A stretch of DNA of 40,003 bases from Rhodocyclaceae bacterium (GCA_905339315.1 CAJPFL010000173.1:1-40003), one strand, 5' to 3'; numbered from the stretch's first letter, positions 28,855 to 36,996 are shown. Made by a program: numbers and translations. Notes: generated by a model not told the origin, from the sequence alone.

Positions 28855-30141
28855 ATGAAACACGTCATCATCGGAAACGGTCCCGCCGGCGTGGTTGCGG
28901 CGGAAACCCTGCGCAAGGCCGATCCCTCGTCCGACATCCTGATGTTCGGCGCAGAACCCGAACCGGCCTATTCGCGCATGGCGATTCCCTACCTGCTCGA
29001 AGGCAAGATCGGCGAGGAGGGCACCCGCCTGCGCAAGGGTGCAGGGCATTTCGCCGCGCTGCGCATCCGCGAAGCGCAGCAGCGCGTCGTCTCGGTCGAC
29101 TCAGCCAGGAAGAAGCTCCTGTTCGCGGACGGAAAGTTCGAGACTTACGACCGCCTGCTCATCGCCAGCGGTTCCCATCCCGTGAGGCCGCCGATCCCGG
29201 GCATCGACCTGCCCCAGGTGCAGACCTGCTGGACCCTGGCCGATGCCCGTGCCATTGCCGACATGGCGAAGCCGGGTGCGCGCGTGCTGCAACTGGGCGC
29301 GGGCTTCATCGGCTGCATCATCATGGAAGCGCTGGCCAAGCGCGGCGTCCAGCTCACCGTCGTCGAAATGGGCGACCGCCTGGTGCCGCGCATGATGACG
29401 CCGAAGGCGGGGGGCATGATCAGGCGCTGGGTCGAAGCGAAGGGCATCCGCGTCCTCACCGGCAGGGGCGTGCAGCGGATCGATGCGCCGGCAAAAGCCA
29501 AGGCGCTGAACGTCACGCTCACCGATGGCGAGGCACTCACCTGCGATCTGGTGATCGTCGCGGCGGGCGTGGCGCCGAACGTCGGATTCCTGGAAAACAC
29601 CGGCGTGCATGTCGCCAAGGGCGTGCTCGTGAATGAGCGCATGCAGACCGCGATACCTGAGATCTATGCCGCGGGCGATGTCGCCGAGGCGCCGGACCTC
29701 CTCACCGGCGCCCACCTCGTGGCGGCGATCCAGCCGAATGCCGCCGACCAGGCGCGGGTGGCCGCCCTCAACATGGCCGGCGGCGAGGCACGGCTCTCGG
29801 GCGTGCTGGCCATCAACGTGCTCGACACCCTGGGCCTGATCTCCAGCTCCTTCGGGCAGTGGTGGGGCGAGAAGCAGGAAAACGGTGGCGCCGGTGTCGA
29901 GTCGGTCGATGAGGCGAATTACCGCTACCTGTCGCTGCAGTTCAAGGACGACGTGATGATCGGCGCCACCAGCATCGGCCTGACGGACCATGTCGGCGTG
30001 CTGCGCGGACTGACTTTCGGGCGCGTGCGCCTGGGCGAATGGAAGGATCGCCTGCTGGCCGACCCGACGCGCATCATGGAAGCCTATCTCGCCCGCGCGC
30101 AGGGCGCCGAGACGCGCTACCTGGGAACCCGGCCGATCTGA
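28855..30141 (+). CDS. aorC: Aldehyde oxidoreductase FAD/NAD subunit
   Basis: A 428-residue flavoprotein of the pyridine-nucleotide oxidoreductase (ferredoxin/nitrite-reductase type) family, which passes electrons from the Fe-S subunit to NAD+. The FAD-binding Rossmann motif is GNGPAG (7-12), the NAD-binding motif is GAGFIG (148-153), and the second FAD motif is YAAGDVAE (~271-278). No CxxxxC redox disulfide is present, so direct hydride transfer is expected. A C-terminal domain of ~100 residues ends the protein. GAGGTG precedes the ATG. The stop shares one base with aorD (TGATG). The gene lies beyond a hairpin that may lower its expression relative to aorAB. Confidence 0.88.
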   Translation: MKHVIIGNGPAGVVAAETLRKADPSSDILMFGAEPEPAYSRMAIPYLLEGKIGEEGTRLRKGAGHFAALRIREAQQRVVSVDSARKKLLFADGKFETYDRLLIASGSHPVRPPIPGIDLPQVQTCWTLADARAIADMAKPGARVLQLGAGFIGCIIMEALAKRGVQLTVVEMGDRLVPRMMTPKAGGMIRRWVEAKGIRVLTGRGVQRIDAPAKAKALNVTLTDGEALTCDLVIVAAGVAPNVGFLENTGVHVAKGVLVNERMQTAIPEIYAAGDVAEAPDLLTGAHLVAAIQPNAADQARVAALNMAGGEARLSGVLAINVLDTLGLISSSFGQWWGEKQENGGAGVESVDEANYRYLSLQFKDDVMIGATSIGLTDHVGVLRGLTFGRVRLGEWKDRLLADPTRIMEAYLARAQGAETRYLGTRPI

Positions 30142-30395
30142 TGCGCGTCACCTTCAAGCTCTACGCCATGCTGGCGGACCATCTGCCGGACGAGGCGCGC
30201 CGCACCAACGCCCTCGACCTCGAGGTGCCGCCCGGCCGCACGGTCGGGCAGGTGATCGACGAGTTCAACCTGCCGCCGAAGCTGGTGCACCTCGTCCTGG
30301 TCAACGGCAACTACATCCAGCCGGGCGATCGGGCGGGGCGGGCGCTCGCCGAGGGTGACGTGCTGGCGATCTGGCCACCGATCGCCGGTGGCTGA
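30141..30395 (+). CDS. aorD: MoaD/ThiS-like sulfur-carrier protein of the AOR operon
   Basis: An 84-residue beta-grasp protein that ends in Gly-Gly (WPPIAGG), the terminus that becomes a thiocarboxylate in MoaD-type sulfur carriers. The MoaD pattern is clear: MRVTFKLYAMLADHLP, RTVGQVIDEFNLPP, HLVLVNGNYIQPG and LAEGDVLAIWPP. In molybdopterin synthase, MoaD donates the dithiolene sulfur. A copy devoted to the tungsten cofactor of AorB is the natural reading, since such genes are common beside AOR genes. No MoaE is nearby, so it must borrow one or act differently. It overlaps aorC by 1 bp and aorE by 8 bp. Confidence 0.85.
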   Translation: MRVTFKLYAMLADHLPDEARRTNALDLEVPPGRTVGQVIDEFNLPPKLVHLVLVNGNYIQPGDRAGRALAEGDVLAIWPPIAGG

Positions 30396-30684
30396 GTTTT
30401 CCGTCGAACGCGACTGCGAGATGACCATCACGCAGGCCGAGTTCCTGCGCCTGCTGCCGGCTGCGGTCGACGGTGCAACGTTCAAGGCGGCGGGCGGCAT
30501 CATTTCCCATGGTCACGACCAGCGCGGCTGGCGCATCACCCTGACGCCGCTGCCGGATCTGACGCATGGCCTGATCCGCCTCGAGCGCCAGCGCGTCGTC
30601 TTTGCCTTTTGCGGCTTTGCCGCCAGCGAAATCACGGCGTTTTTCAGGCGCTTCGACCTGTATTTCGCCCGGGGCGGCGGCTGA
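30388..30684 (+). CDS. aorE: Small protein of unknown function at the end of the AOR operon
   Basis: A 98-residue protein whose function I do not know. From GTG 30388 it reads MAEFSVERDCEMTITQAEF..., with ATG 30421 as an alternative start. GTG is preferred because it gives the 8-bp overlap with aorD seen throughout the operon. Notable features are LRLLPAAVDGATFKAAGG, a His-x-His (SHGHDQRGW), a predicted beta segment (GLIRLERQRVVFAFCGF) and a Phe/Arg-rich end (AFFRRFDLYF). There is no membrane helix or signal. The symbol follows the gene order of the Aromatoleum aor cluster. A role in cofactor insertion or AorB maturation is only inferred. Confidence 0.7.
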   Translation: MAEFSVERDCEMTITQAEFLRLLPAAVDGATFKAAGGIISHGHDQRGWRITLTPLPDLTHGLIRLERQRVVFAFCGFAASEITAFFRRFDLYFARGGG

Positions 30685-30691
30685 TTTGAGT

Positions 30692-30697
30692 TAGAAT
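30692..30697 (+). promoter_or_regulatory. -10 box of ffs
   Basis: TAGAAT (5 of 6 to the -10 consensus) ends 7 bp before the first paired base of the SRP RNA at 30705, the correct distance for initiation there. No clear -35 box is seen upstream. It lies 8 bp beyond the aorE stop. Confidence 0.5.
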
Positions 30698-30704
30698 GCC
30701 GTGC

Positions 30705-30800
30705 GGCGGGTCTCCCCGCATTGCAGTGTGGTGAATCTGGTCAGGTCCGGAAGGAAGCAGCCACAGCCATTGTCTGCAAGTGCCGGGGGTCAGGCTCGCC
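30705..30800 (+). ncRNA. ffs: Signal recognition particle RNA (4.5S)
   Basis: A 96-nt small bacterial SRP RNA, the scaffold for Ffh in co-translational membrane targeting. The invariant Ffh-binding core GGTCAGGTCCGGAAGGAAGC with its GGAA tetraloop lies at ~30739-30758, followed by the symmetric-loop segment AGCCACAGCC. The terminal stem is closed by GGCGGG at the 5' end and CTCGCC at the 3' end. It lies directly upstream of dnaX, a frequent arrangement in proteobacteria. No terminator separates it from dnaX. Confidence 0.95.
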
Positions 30801-30829
30801 GCCCTCCATCTTCTCCTCCGCCCCTCTGC

Positions 30830-30835
30830 TAAAAT
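30830..30835 (+). promoter_or_regulatory. -10-like box immediately before dnaX
   Basis: TAAAAT (5 of 6 to consensus) ends 6 bp before the dnaX ATG at 30842, so a transcript started from it would begin at or within a base or two of the start codon. There is no Shine-Dalgarno sequence before dnaX. The -35 region is not convincing. Confidence 0.4.
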
Positions 30836-30841
30836 CCGGCC

Positions 30842-32443
30842 ATGAGCTATCAGGTCCTTGCGCGCAAGTGGCGCCCCCGTTCCTTCGCCACCCTGGTCGG
30901 CCAGGAGCACGTCGTGCGCGCCCTGACCCATGCCCTGGACCAGCAGCGCCTGCACCACGCCTACCTGTTCACCGGCACCCGCGGCGTCGGCAAGACGACC
31001 ATCGCGCGCATCCTCGCCAAGGCCCTCAACTGCGAGACCGGCATCACCTCGACGCCGTGCGGGACCTGCAGTTCCTGCCAGGAGATCGACGCCGGCCGCT
31101 TCGTCGACCTGATCGAGGTGGATGCGGCGACCAACACCAAGGTCGACGAGATGCGCCAGCTGCTCGACAACGCCACCTACGCGCCGACGCGCGGCCGCTT
31201 CAAGGTCTACGTCATCGACGAAGTGCACATGCTGTCCACCTCCGCCTTCAACGCCATGCTGAAGACGCTGGAGGAGCCGCCCGAGCACATCAAGTTCATC
31301 TTCGCCACCACCGACCCGCAGAAAATCCCGGTGACGGTGCTCAGCCGCTGCCTGCAGTTCAACCTGAAGCAGATGCCGCAGGGCCACATCGTCGAGCACC
31401 TGGCGCGCATCCTCGAGGCCGAGCAGGTCCCCTTCGAGCCGGCCGCGCTGCGCCACATCGCCAAGGGCGCCGCCGGCAGCATGCGCGACGCGCTGTCGCT
31501 GCTCGACCAGGCCATCGCCCATGGCGCCGGCCGCATCGAGGAGGCCGGCGTGCGCGACATGCTCGGCACGGTGGGGGAGGGCCATCTGTTCGCGCTGCTC
31601 GATGCGCTTGCGGCGCGCGACGTGCAGGCCATGCTCGCCGTCGCCGGCGAGATGGACGCGCGCAGCCTGTCCTTCGACTCGGCGCTGCAGGAACTGGCCA
31701 CGCAGCTGCACCGCATCGCGCTGGTGCAGCTCGCCCCCGAGGCCATCGTGGACGAGGCCGAGCGCACGCGCCTGGCCGGCTACGCGCAGCACCTCGACGC
31801 CGAATTCCTCCAGCTCTGCTACCAGATCGCCATCAACGGCCGCAGCGACCTGGCGCTGGCGCCCGACGAATACTCCGGCTTTCTCATGACGCTGCTGCGG
31901 CTGGTGGCCTTCAATCCGGAAACGCCGCCTGCGCTCGGCGCCGGCACGCCGTCCGAAACCGTTCCGCGTGCCGTTGCGACGTCGGCGGCCAAGGCCACCC
32001 AGGCCGCCCCGATGGCGAAGGCATCTCCCGCTGCCCCAAAAGCCGCCGCCGCCCTGCCCCCTGCGAACGGAGACTGGCACGGCCTGCTCGAGAATCTAAA
32101 GCTCGGCGGCATGGTGCGCGAACTGGCCCACCACTGCGAGCTGGCGGAACAATCCGACAACGCGATCAAGCTGCGCCTCGATCCGGCGCACAAGTCGCTG
32201 CTGATGAACAAGGCGACGCAGGACAAGCTGCAGGCCGCACTGGCGACGCATTTCGGCGGGCCCGTCAAGCTGTCGATCGAAATCAGCGACCTCAACGGCG
32301 AGACGCCGGCGCAACGCGCCGAGAGCGCGCGCAGCGAGAAGCAGAACCGCGCCATCGAGTCGCTCGAGCAGGACGCCTTCGTGCGCGACATGATCGAGAC
32401 CTTCGACGCCACCATCAACGAACAATCCATCAAGCCCCTTTAG
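30842..32443 (+). CDS. dnaX: DNA polymerase III subunit gamma/tau
   Basis: DnaX is the AAA+ motor of the clamp loader. The 533-residue product has Walker A GTRGVGKT at 45-52, zinc ligands Cys64, Cys73, Cys76 and Cys79, Walker B DEVH at 126-129 and the sensor SRC at 168-170. An AAA+ lid and collar follow to ~360. A Pro/Ala-rich linker (~365-405) leads to a tau-like C-terminal domain. It is shorter than E. coli tau (643 aa). A C-CCA-AAA heptamer lies in the linker at 32035-32041, but the -1 frame does not stop soon after, so a gamma product by frameshift is not supported. Confidence 0.95.
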   Translation: MSYQVLARKWRPRSFATLVGQEHVVRALTHALDQQRLHHAYLFTGTRGVGKTTIARILAKALNCETGITSTPCGTCSSCQEIDAGRFVDLIEVDAATNTKVDEMRQLLDNATYAPTRGRFKVYVIDEVHMLSTSAFNAMLKTLEEPPEHIKFIFATTDPQKIPVTVLSRCLQFNLKQMPQGHIVEHLARILEAEQVPFEPAALRHIAKGAAGSMRDALSLLDQAIAHGAGRIEEAGVRDMLGTVGEGHLFALLDALAARDVQAMLAVAGEMDARSLSFDSALQELATQLHRIALVQLAPEAIVDEAERTRLAGYAQHLDAEFLQLCYQIAINGRSDLALAPDEYSGFLMTLLRLVAFNPETPPALGAGTPSETVPRAVATSAAKATQAAPMAKASPAAPKAAAALPPANGDWHGLLENLKLGGMVRELAHHCELAEQSDNAIKLRLDPAHKSLLMNKATQDKLQAALATHFGGPVKLSIEISDLNGETPAQRAESARSEKQNRAIESLEQDAFVRDMIETFDATINEQSIKPL

Positions 32444-32456
32444 CGGAGAACCAGAC

Positions 32457-32783
32457 ATGATGAAAGGCGGAATCGCCGGCCTGATGAAGCAGGCCCAGCA
32501 GATGCAGGAGAACATGAAGAAGGCGCAGGAGCAGCTCGCGACCATCGAGGTCGAAGGCCAGTCCGGGGCCGGCCTCGTCAAGGTGGTGATGACCTGCAAG
32601 CACGACGTGCGCCGCGTCAGCATCGACCCCTCGCTGCTCGCCGACGACAAGGACATGCTGGAGGACCTCGTTGCCGCCGCGGTGAACGACGCCGTGCGCC
32701 GCGTCGAGGCCACCGTGCAGGAGAAGATGAGCGGTTTCACTTCCGGCCTCAACCTGCCGCCGGGGATGAAGCTGCCGTTCTGA
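32457..32783 (+). CDS. ybaB: Nucleoid-associated protein YbaB/EbfC
   Basis: A 108-residue member of the YbaB/EbfC family, small dimeric DNA-binding proteins that coat DNA and are almost always encoded between dnaX and recR. The sequence shows the typical Met/Gln-rich helix ([20 protein letters not shown]), the beta-hairpin ([20 protein letters not shown]) and the second helix ([20 protein letters not shown]). It follows dnaX after 13 bp with a GGAG site, and its stop overlaps recR by one base. Confidence 0.95.
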   Translation: MMKGGIAGLMKQAQQMQENMKKAQEQLATIEVEGQSGAGLVKVVMTCKHDVRRVSIDPSLLADDKDMLEDLVAAAVNDAVRRVEATVQEKMSGFTSGLNLPPGMKLPF

Positions 32784-33379
32784 TGTCGCTCCCCTCGGCT
32801 CTCGAAGAACTCGTCGAAGCCCTGCGCTGCCTGCCCGGCGTCGGGCCGAAGTCTGCACAGCGCATGGCCTATCACCTGCTGCAGCGCGACCAGCAGGGCG
32901 CCCGGCGCCTGGCGCAGGCGCTGGCGCAGGCCGTCGAAGTGCTTCGCCATTGCAGCCGCTGCAACGCCTTCAGCGAGAACGAGGTCTGCGAGCGCTGCGC
33001 CTCGCCCCGGCGCGACGCTTCCCTGCTGTGCGTCGTCGAGATGCCGGCCGACCTCAACATGATGGAGCAGACCCACGCCTTCAACGGCATGTACTACGTC
33101 CTGATGGGCCACCTCTCGCCGCTCGACGGCATCGGGCCGAAGGAATTGCACCTCGAGCGCCTGCTGGCGCGTGCCGGCGACGGCAGCGTGAGGGAAGTCA
33201 TCCTCGCCACCAATTTCACCAACGAGGGCGAAGCCACCGCCCACTACCTCGGCGAGATGCTGCGTGCCCGCGGCATGAAGGTCTCCCGCATTGCCCGCGG
33301 CCTGCCGGTCGGCGGCGAACTCGAGCACACCGATGCCGGCACGATTGCCCAGGCCCTGATCGAGCGCCGCGTCCTCTAG
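32783..33379 (+). CDS. recR: Recombination mediator RecR
   Basis: RecR works with RecO and RecF to load RecA at gaps. The 198-residue product has an N-terminal helix-hairpin-helix ([19 protein letters not shown]), a zinc finger (Cys57, Cys60, Cys69, Cys72) and a Toprim domain (~79-175, [14 protein letters not shown]). The C-terminus [18 protein letters not shown]-type region ([17 protein letters not shown]) is conserved. The length is normal. The ATG shares a base with the ybaB stop, and two hairpins follow the stop. Confidence 0.97.
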   Translation: MSLPSALEELVEALRCLPGVGPKSAQRMAYHLLQRDQQGARRLAQALAQAVEVLRHCSRCNAFSENEVCERCASPRRDASLLCVVEMPADLNMMEQTHAFNGMYYVLMGHLSPLDGIGPKELHLERLLARAGDGSVREVILATNFTNEGEATAHYLGEMLRARGMKVSRIARGLPVGGELEHTDAGTIAQALIERRVL

Positions 33380-33436
33380 CTGGCGCAACTCCTTGTCGCG
33401 CCAGTGCTTTTCCGGTCGGCACGAGCCCGTGCCGAC
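33380..33436 (+). terminator. Tandem hairpins after recR
   Basis: The first hairpin pairs CTGGCGC (33380-33386) with GCGCCAG (33398-33404) and is followed by TGCTTTT; it is a plausible intrinsic terminator for dnaX-ybaB-recR. The second, GTCGGCACG / CGTGCCGAC (33415-33423 and 33428-33436) with loop AGCC, is a perfect 9-bp stem with no T-run. Confidence 0.7.
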
Positions 33437-33527
33437 AGCCCGCGGTATTTTGCCCGCCGATTGGCCTGAAAGCCAGCATTGGCGCGGCTTTCCGCGGTTT
33501 TGCTTCCAATTCCCCTTGATTATTCTG

Positions 33528-33580
33528 TATAATCCTGCGGTTTTTAGCTCCGACATAATGCCCGCTCGCAGCGAGCATTA
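33528..33580 (+). promoter_or_regulatory. petABC promoter box and leader stem-loop
   Basis: A perfect -10 box TATAAT lies at 33528-33533, with no strong -35 match upstream. The leader to petA would be about 95 nt. Inside it, TAATGC / GCATTA (33556-33561 and 33575-33580) with an inner CGC / GCG helix form a stem-loop. The 256-bp gap between recR and petA holds nothing else I can identify. Confidence 0.5.
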
Positions 33581-33635
33581 GTCAGCACTGATAGTTAGTT
33601 TTGGATTCGCAGTCTTTCTTCAGGAAATCGAGGCC

Positions 33636-34229
33636 ATGAGCAGTGAAAAGAAAGTGGATTGCGGCAGGCGGAACCTGGTGTTCGCCACCGCAGCCGTGGG
33701 GGGCGTTGCGACCGTCGCAACGGCCGTGCCCTTCCTGGCAAGCATGTCGCCCTCCGAGCGCGCCAAGGCAGCCGGCGCCCCGGTCGAAGCCGACATCGGC
33801 AAGCTCGCCCCCGGCGAGATGATGCGCGTCGAATGGCGCGGCAAGCCGGTGTGGATCATCCACCGCACCAAGGAAATGCTCGAGTCGCTCGGCAAGATCG
33901 CCGACAAGATAAGCGATGCGCAGTCCAAGCGGCCGATGCAGCCCGAGTACGCCAGGAACGATGGCCGCTCGATCAAGCCGGAGTATCTCGTAGTCGTTGG
34001 CATCTGCACCCACCTCGGCTGCTCGCCCACCGACAAGTTCAAGACCGGCGCCGAATCCGGCATCAATGCCGACTGGCCGGGCGGCTTCATTTGCCCCTGC
34101 CACGGCTCGCTCTTCGACCTGGCCGGGCGCGTCTACAAGAACATGCCGGCCCCGGACAACCTGGAGGTGCCGCCGCACTACTACCTGTCCGATACGCGCA
34201 TCCTGATCGGCGAAGACAAGAAGGCATAA
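33636..34229 (+). CDS. petA: Ubiquinol-cytochrome c reductase Rieske iron-sulfur subunit
   Basis: The high-potential [2Fe-2S] subunit of the bc1 complex, which takes the first electron from ubiquinol. The 197-residue protein has a twin-arginine-type N-terminus (CGRRNLVF) and a transmembrane anchor (~15-36). The Rieske boxes are CTHLGC (Cys124, His126, Cys129) and CPCHGS (Cys153, Cys155, His156). The Tat-like anchor agrees with export of the folded cluster domain. The operon order petA-petB-petC is standard, and petB starts 13 bp later. Confidence 0.97.
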   Translation: MSSEKKVDCGRRNLVFATAAVGGVATVATAVPFLASMSPSERAKAAGAPVEADIGKLAPGEMMRVEWRGKPVWIIHRTKEMLESLGKIADKISDAQSKRPMQPEYARNDGRSIKPEYLVVVGICTHLGCSPTDKFKTGAESGINADWPGGFICPCHGSLFDLAGRVYKNMPAPDNLEVPPHYYLSDTRILIGEDKKA

Positions 34230-34242
34230 GGGGACGCACGAC

Positions 34243-35544
34243 ATGGCAAGCAGCAATTACGAGAAAATCAAGTCCGACGGCTCCCTGCTGGGCAACGTCA
34301 TGGAGTGGGTCGATGCCCGCTTCCCGCTGACCGAGAACTGGAAAGGCCACCTGTCGGAGTACTACGCGCCGAAGAACTTCAACTTCTGGTACTTCTTCGG
34401 TTCGCTCGCCCTGCTGGTGCTGGTGATGCAGATCGTCACCGGCATCTTCCTGGTGATGCACTACAAGCCGGACGCCTCGCTCAACGCCGCCGGCGTGCCG
34501 GTGGCCTTCGCCAGCGTCGAATACATCATGCGCGACGTGCCGTGGGGCTGGCTGATCCGCTACATGCACTCGACCGGCGCCTCGGCCTTCTTCATCGTCG
34601 TCTATCTGCACATGTTCCGCGCCATGCTCTACGGTTCCTACCGCAAGCCGCGCGAGCTGCTGTGGATCTTCGGCGTGCTGATCTACCTGTGCCTGATGGC
34701 GGAAGCCTTCGCCGGCTACCTCCTGCCCTGGGGCCAGATGTCCTACTGGGGCGCCCAGGTGATTCTCAACCTGTTCTCGGCCATCCCCTTCATCGGCAAC
34801 GACCTGACGCTGTGGATCCGCGGCGACTACGTCATCGCCGACGCCACGCTCAACCGCATGTTCGCCTTCCACGTCATCGCCATCCCGCTGGCGCTGCTCG
34901 GCCTGGTCGCCGCGCACATCCTGGCGCTGCACGAAGTCGGCTCGAACAACCCGGACGGCATCGAGATCAAGAAGCACAAGGATCCGCAGACCGGCATCCC
35001 GCTCGACGGCATTCCCTTCCACCCGTACTACACGGTGAAGGACATCGTCGGCACGGTGGTGTTCCTGGCGGCGTTCTCGATCATCGTCTTCTTCGCGCCG
35101 GAACTGGGCGGCTACTTCCTCGAGTACAACAACTACATCCCGGCCGACCCGCTGGTGACGCCGCCGCACATCGCGCCGGTGTGGTACTTCACGCCGTTCT
35201 ACTCGATCCTGCGCGCCAACACGGTGAACTTCTTCTGGATCGACGCCAAGCTATGGGGCGTGATCTTCATGGGCCTGGGGGTGATGATCCTGTTCTTCTT
35301 GCCCTGGCTCGACCGCAGCCCGGCGAAGTCGATCCGCTACCGCGGCCCGATCTACAAGAGCGCGCTGGCGGTGTTCATCGTCGCCTTCTTCATCCTCGGC
35401 TACCTGGGCATGCAGTCGCCGACCCCGGTGTTCACCATCATTTCGCAGATCTGCACGATCATCTACTTCCTTTTCTTCCTGCTGATGCCCTGGTACAGCC
35501 GCATCGACAAGTGCAAGCCGGAGCCGGAAAGGGTGACCCAATGA
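34243..35544 (+). CDS. petB: Cytochrome b of the bc1 complex
   Basis: The membrane core of the bc1 complex, carrying hemes bL and bH and both quinone sites. The 433-residue protein has eight predicted helices. The heme ligands are His109 and His123 in helix B and His210 and His225 in helix D. The helix-D spacing is 15 positions, one more than in mitochondrial cytochrome b. The Qo-site motif reads PVWY (~312-315) instead of PEWY, a variant that I recall from other beta- and gammaproteobacteria. The stop overlaps petC by 4 bp. Confidence 0.97.
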   Translation: MASSNYEKIKSDGSLLGNVMEWVDARFPLTENWKGHLSEYYAPKNFNFWYFFGSLALLVLVMQIVTGIFLVMHYKPDASLNAAGVPVAFASVEYIMRDVPWGWLIRYMHSTGASAFFIVVYLHMFRAMLYGSYRKPRELLWIFGVLIYLCLMAEAFAGYLLPWGQMSYWGAQVILNLFSAIPFIGNDLTLWIRGDYVIADATLNRMFAFHVIAIPLALLGLVAAHILALHEVGSNNPDGIEIKKHKDPQTGIPLDGIPFHPYYTVKDIVGTVVFLAAFSIIVFFAPELGGYFLEYNNYIPADPLVTPPHIAPVWYFTPFYSILRANTVNFFWIDAKLWGVIFMGLGVMILFFLPWLDRSPAKSIRYRGPIYKSALAVFIVAFFILGYLGMQSPTPVFTIISQICTIIYFLFFLLMPWYSRIDKCKPEPERVTQ

Positions 35545-36263
35545 GAACCGCCATGCTCAAGAAATTCCTCATTGCGCTCCTGTTTGCGCCGCTCGCCGCG
35601 ATGGCCAGCGTGTCCCTCAAGCTCGACCGCGCGCCCGACCGCGCCACCGACCAAGCCGCCCTGCAGAACGGCGCCAAGCTGTTCGTGAACTACTGCCTGA
35701 ACTGCCATGGCGCCAGCTTCGTGCGCTACAACCGCCTCATGGACATCGGCCTGAGCGAGCAGCAGATCAAGGACAACCTGATGTTCACCGCCGACAAGAT
35801 CGGCGAGCCGATGGGCATCTCGATGTCGCGCAAGGACGCCAAGGAGTTCTTCGGCGCCTGGCCGCCCGACCTGTCGCTGATCGCGCGCGCGCGCGCCTCG
35901 GGCGACGGCAGCGGCGCCGACTGGCTGTACACCTACCTGCGCGGCTTCTACAAGGACGAGAAGCGGCCGACGGGCTGGAACAACGTCGCCTTCGAGAGCG
36001 TCGGCATGCCGCATGTGCTGTGGGAACTGCAGGGCGATCAGGTGATGGGCCCCGACCACAAGCTTCAGCTTTCCAAGCCCGGCAAGCTGTCGCCGAAGGA
36101 GTACGACGATGCCGTCGGCGACCTCGTCGCCTTCATGGTCTGGATGGCCGATCCGAATGCGCAGTTCCGCGAGCAGCTCGGCATTGCCGTGCTGCTGTTC
36201 CTCGGCGTGTTCTTCGTCGTGGCCTACGCCATGAAGCGCGCGTTCTGGAAAGACATTCACTGA
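35541..36263 (+). CDS. petC: Cytochrome c1
   Basis: The c-type heme subunit of the bc1 complex, passing electrons to soluble cytochrome c. The 240-residue product has a cleavable-type signal (~1-23, LKKFLIALLFAPLAAMA). The heme motif CLNCH follows (Cys52, Cys55, His56), and Met-rich text GEPMGISMS is a candidate for the axial Met region. A C-terminal transmembrane anchor (~217-234, IAVLLFLGVFFVVAYAM) is present. In-frame sequence upstream overlaps petB and is not coding. The ATG overlaps the petB stop. Confidence 0.96.
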   Translation: MRTAMLKKFLIALLFAPLAAMASVSLKLDRAPDRATDQAALQNGAKLFVNYCLNCHGASFVRYNRLMDIGLSEQQIKDNLMFTADKIGEPMGISMSRKDAKEFFGAWPPDLSLIARARASGDGSGADWLYTYLRGFYKDEKRPTGWNNVAFESVGMPHVLWELQGDQVMGPDHKLQLSKPGKLSPKEYDDAVGDLVAFMVWMADPNAQFREQLGIAVLLFLGVFFVVAYAMKRAFWKDIH

Positions 36264-36370
36264 CACTTACTGCTGAGACAGCCATGCAATTCCTCGGGCA
36301 TCGTGATTTCAACTCGCCGCGCGTTCGCCGCGTGGTGCGCGATGCCGACTATTCCTGGAGCGGGAACACC

Positions 36371-36967
36371 ATGATGACACTGTATTCGGGCACGACCTGC
36401 CCGTTCAGCCACCGCTGCCGGATCGTCCTCTACGAGAAGGGGATGGACTTCCAGGTGATCGACGTCGACCTCTTCAACAAGCCCGAGGACATTGCCGTCA
36501 TCAACCCCTACAACCGCGTGCCGGTGCTGGTGGACCGCGACCTCGTCCTCTACGAGGCCAACATCATCAACGAGTACATCGACGAGCGCTTCCCGCACCC
36601 GCAGCTGATGCCGCCCGACCCGATCATGCGCGCCCGCGCCCGCCAGCTGCTGTTTACCTTCGAGCAGGAGCTGTTCACCCACATCGAGGCGCTGGAAAAG
36701 AACCTGAAGGCCGCCGAGAAGGCGCGCCTGCACGTGCGCGACCGCCTGAGCGAGCTGGCGCCGGTGTTCAACAAGCAGAAGTTCATGCTCGGCGACGAGT
36801 TTTCCATGCTCGACGTGGCCATCGCCCCCTTGCTGTGGCGCCTCGACCACTACGGCATCGAGCTGCCGAAGACCGCCGTGCCGCTCATGAAGTACGCCGA
36901 ACGCATCTTCAGCCGCCAGGGCTTCATCGACGCCCTGACGCCCTCCGAAAAAATCATGCGCCGCTAG
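36371..36967 (+). CDS. sspA: Stringent starvation protein A
   Basis: SspA is a glutathione-S-transferase-fold protein that binds RNA polymerase and supports gene expression during starvation. The 198-residue product shows the thioredoxin-like N-terminus (MMTLYSGTTCPFSHRCRIVL), NPYNRVPVLVDRDLVLYEA and NIINEYIDERFPHPQLMP. A helical C-domain holds FMLGDEFSMLDVAIAPLLWR. The family is not active with glutathione. An in-frame ATG at 36284 would add 29 residues that are not typical of the family, so ATG 36371 is preferred. The petABC-sspA-sspB order is common in betaproteobacteria. Confidence 0.93.
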   Translation: MMTLYSGTTCPFSHRCRIVLYEKGMDFQVIDVDLFNKPEDIAVINPYNRVPVLVDRDLVLYEANIINEYIDERFPHPQLMPPDPIMRARARQLLFTFEQELFTHIEALEKNLKAAEKARLHVRDRLSELAPVFNKQKFMLGDEFSMLDVAIAPLLWRLDHYGIELPKTAVPLMKYAERIFSRQGFIDALTPSEKIMRR

Positions 36968-36996
36968 GGCGTGCGCGCCCTGATGGCGCCGCTTGC

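Noticed and set aside
30721-32460. 579-codon open frame overlapping ffs and dnaX
   Set aside because: It covers the SRP RNA and dnaX in a different frame and gives an Arg/Ala/His-rich product without any motif.
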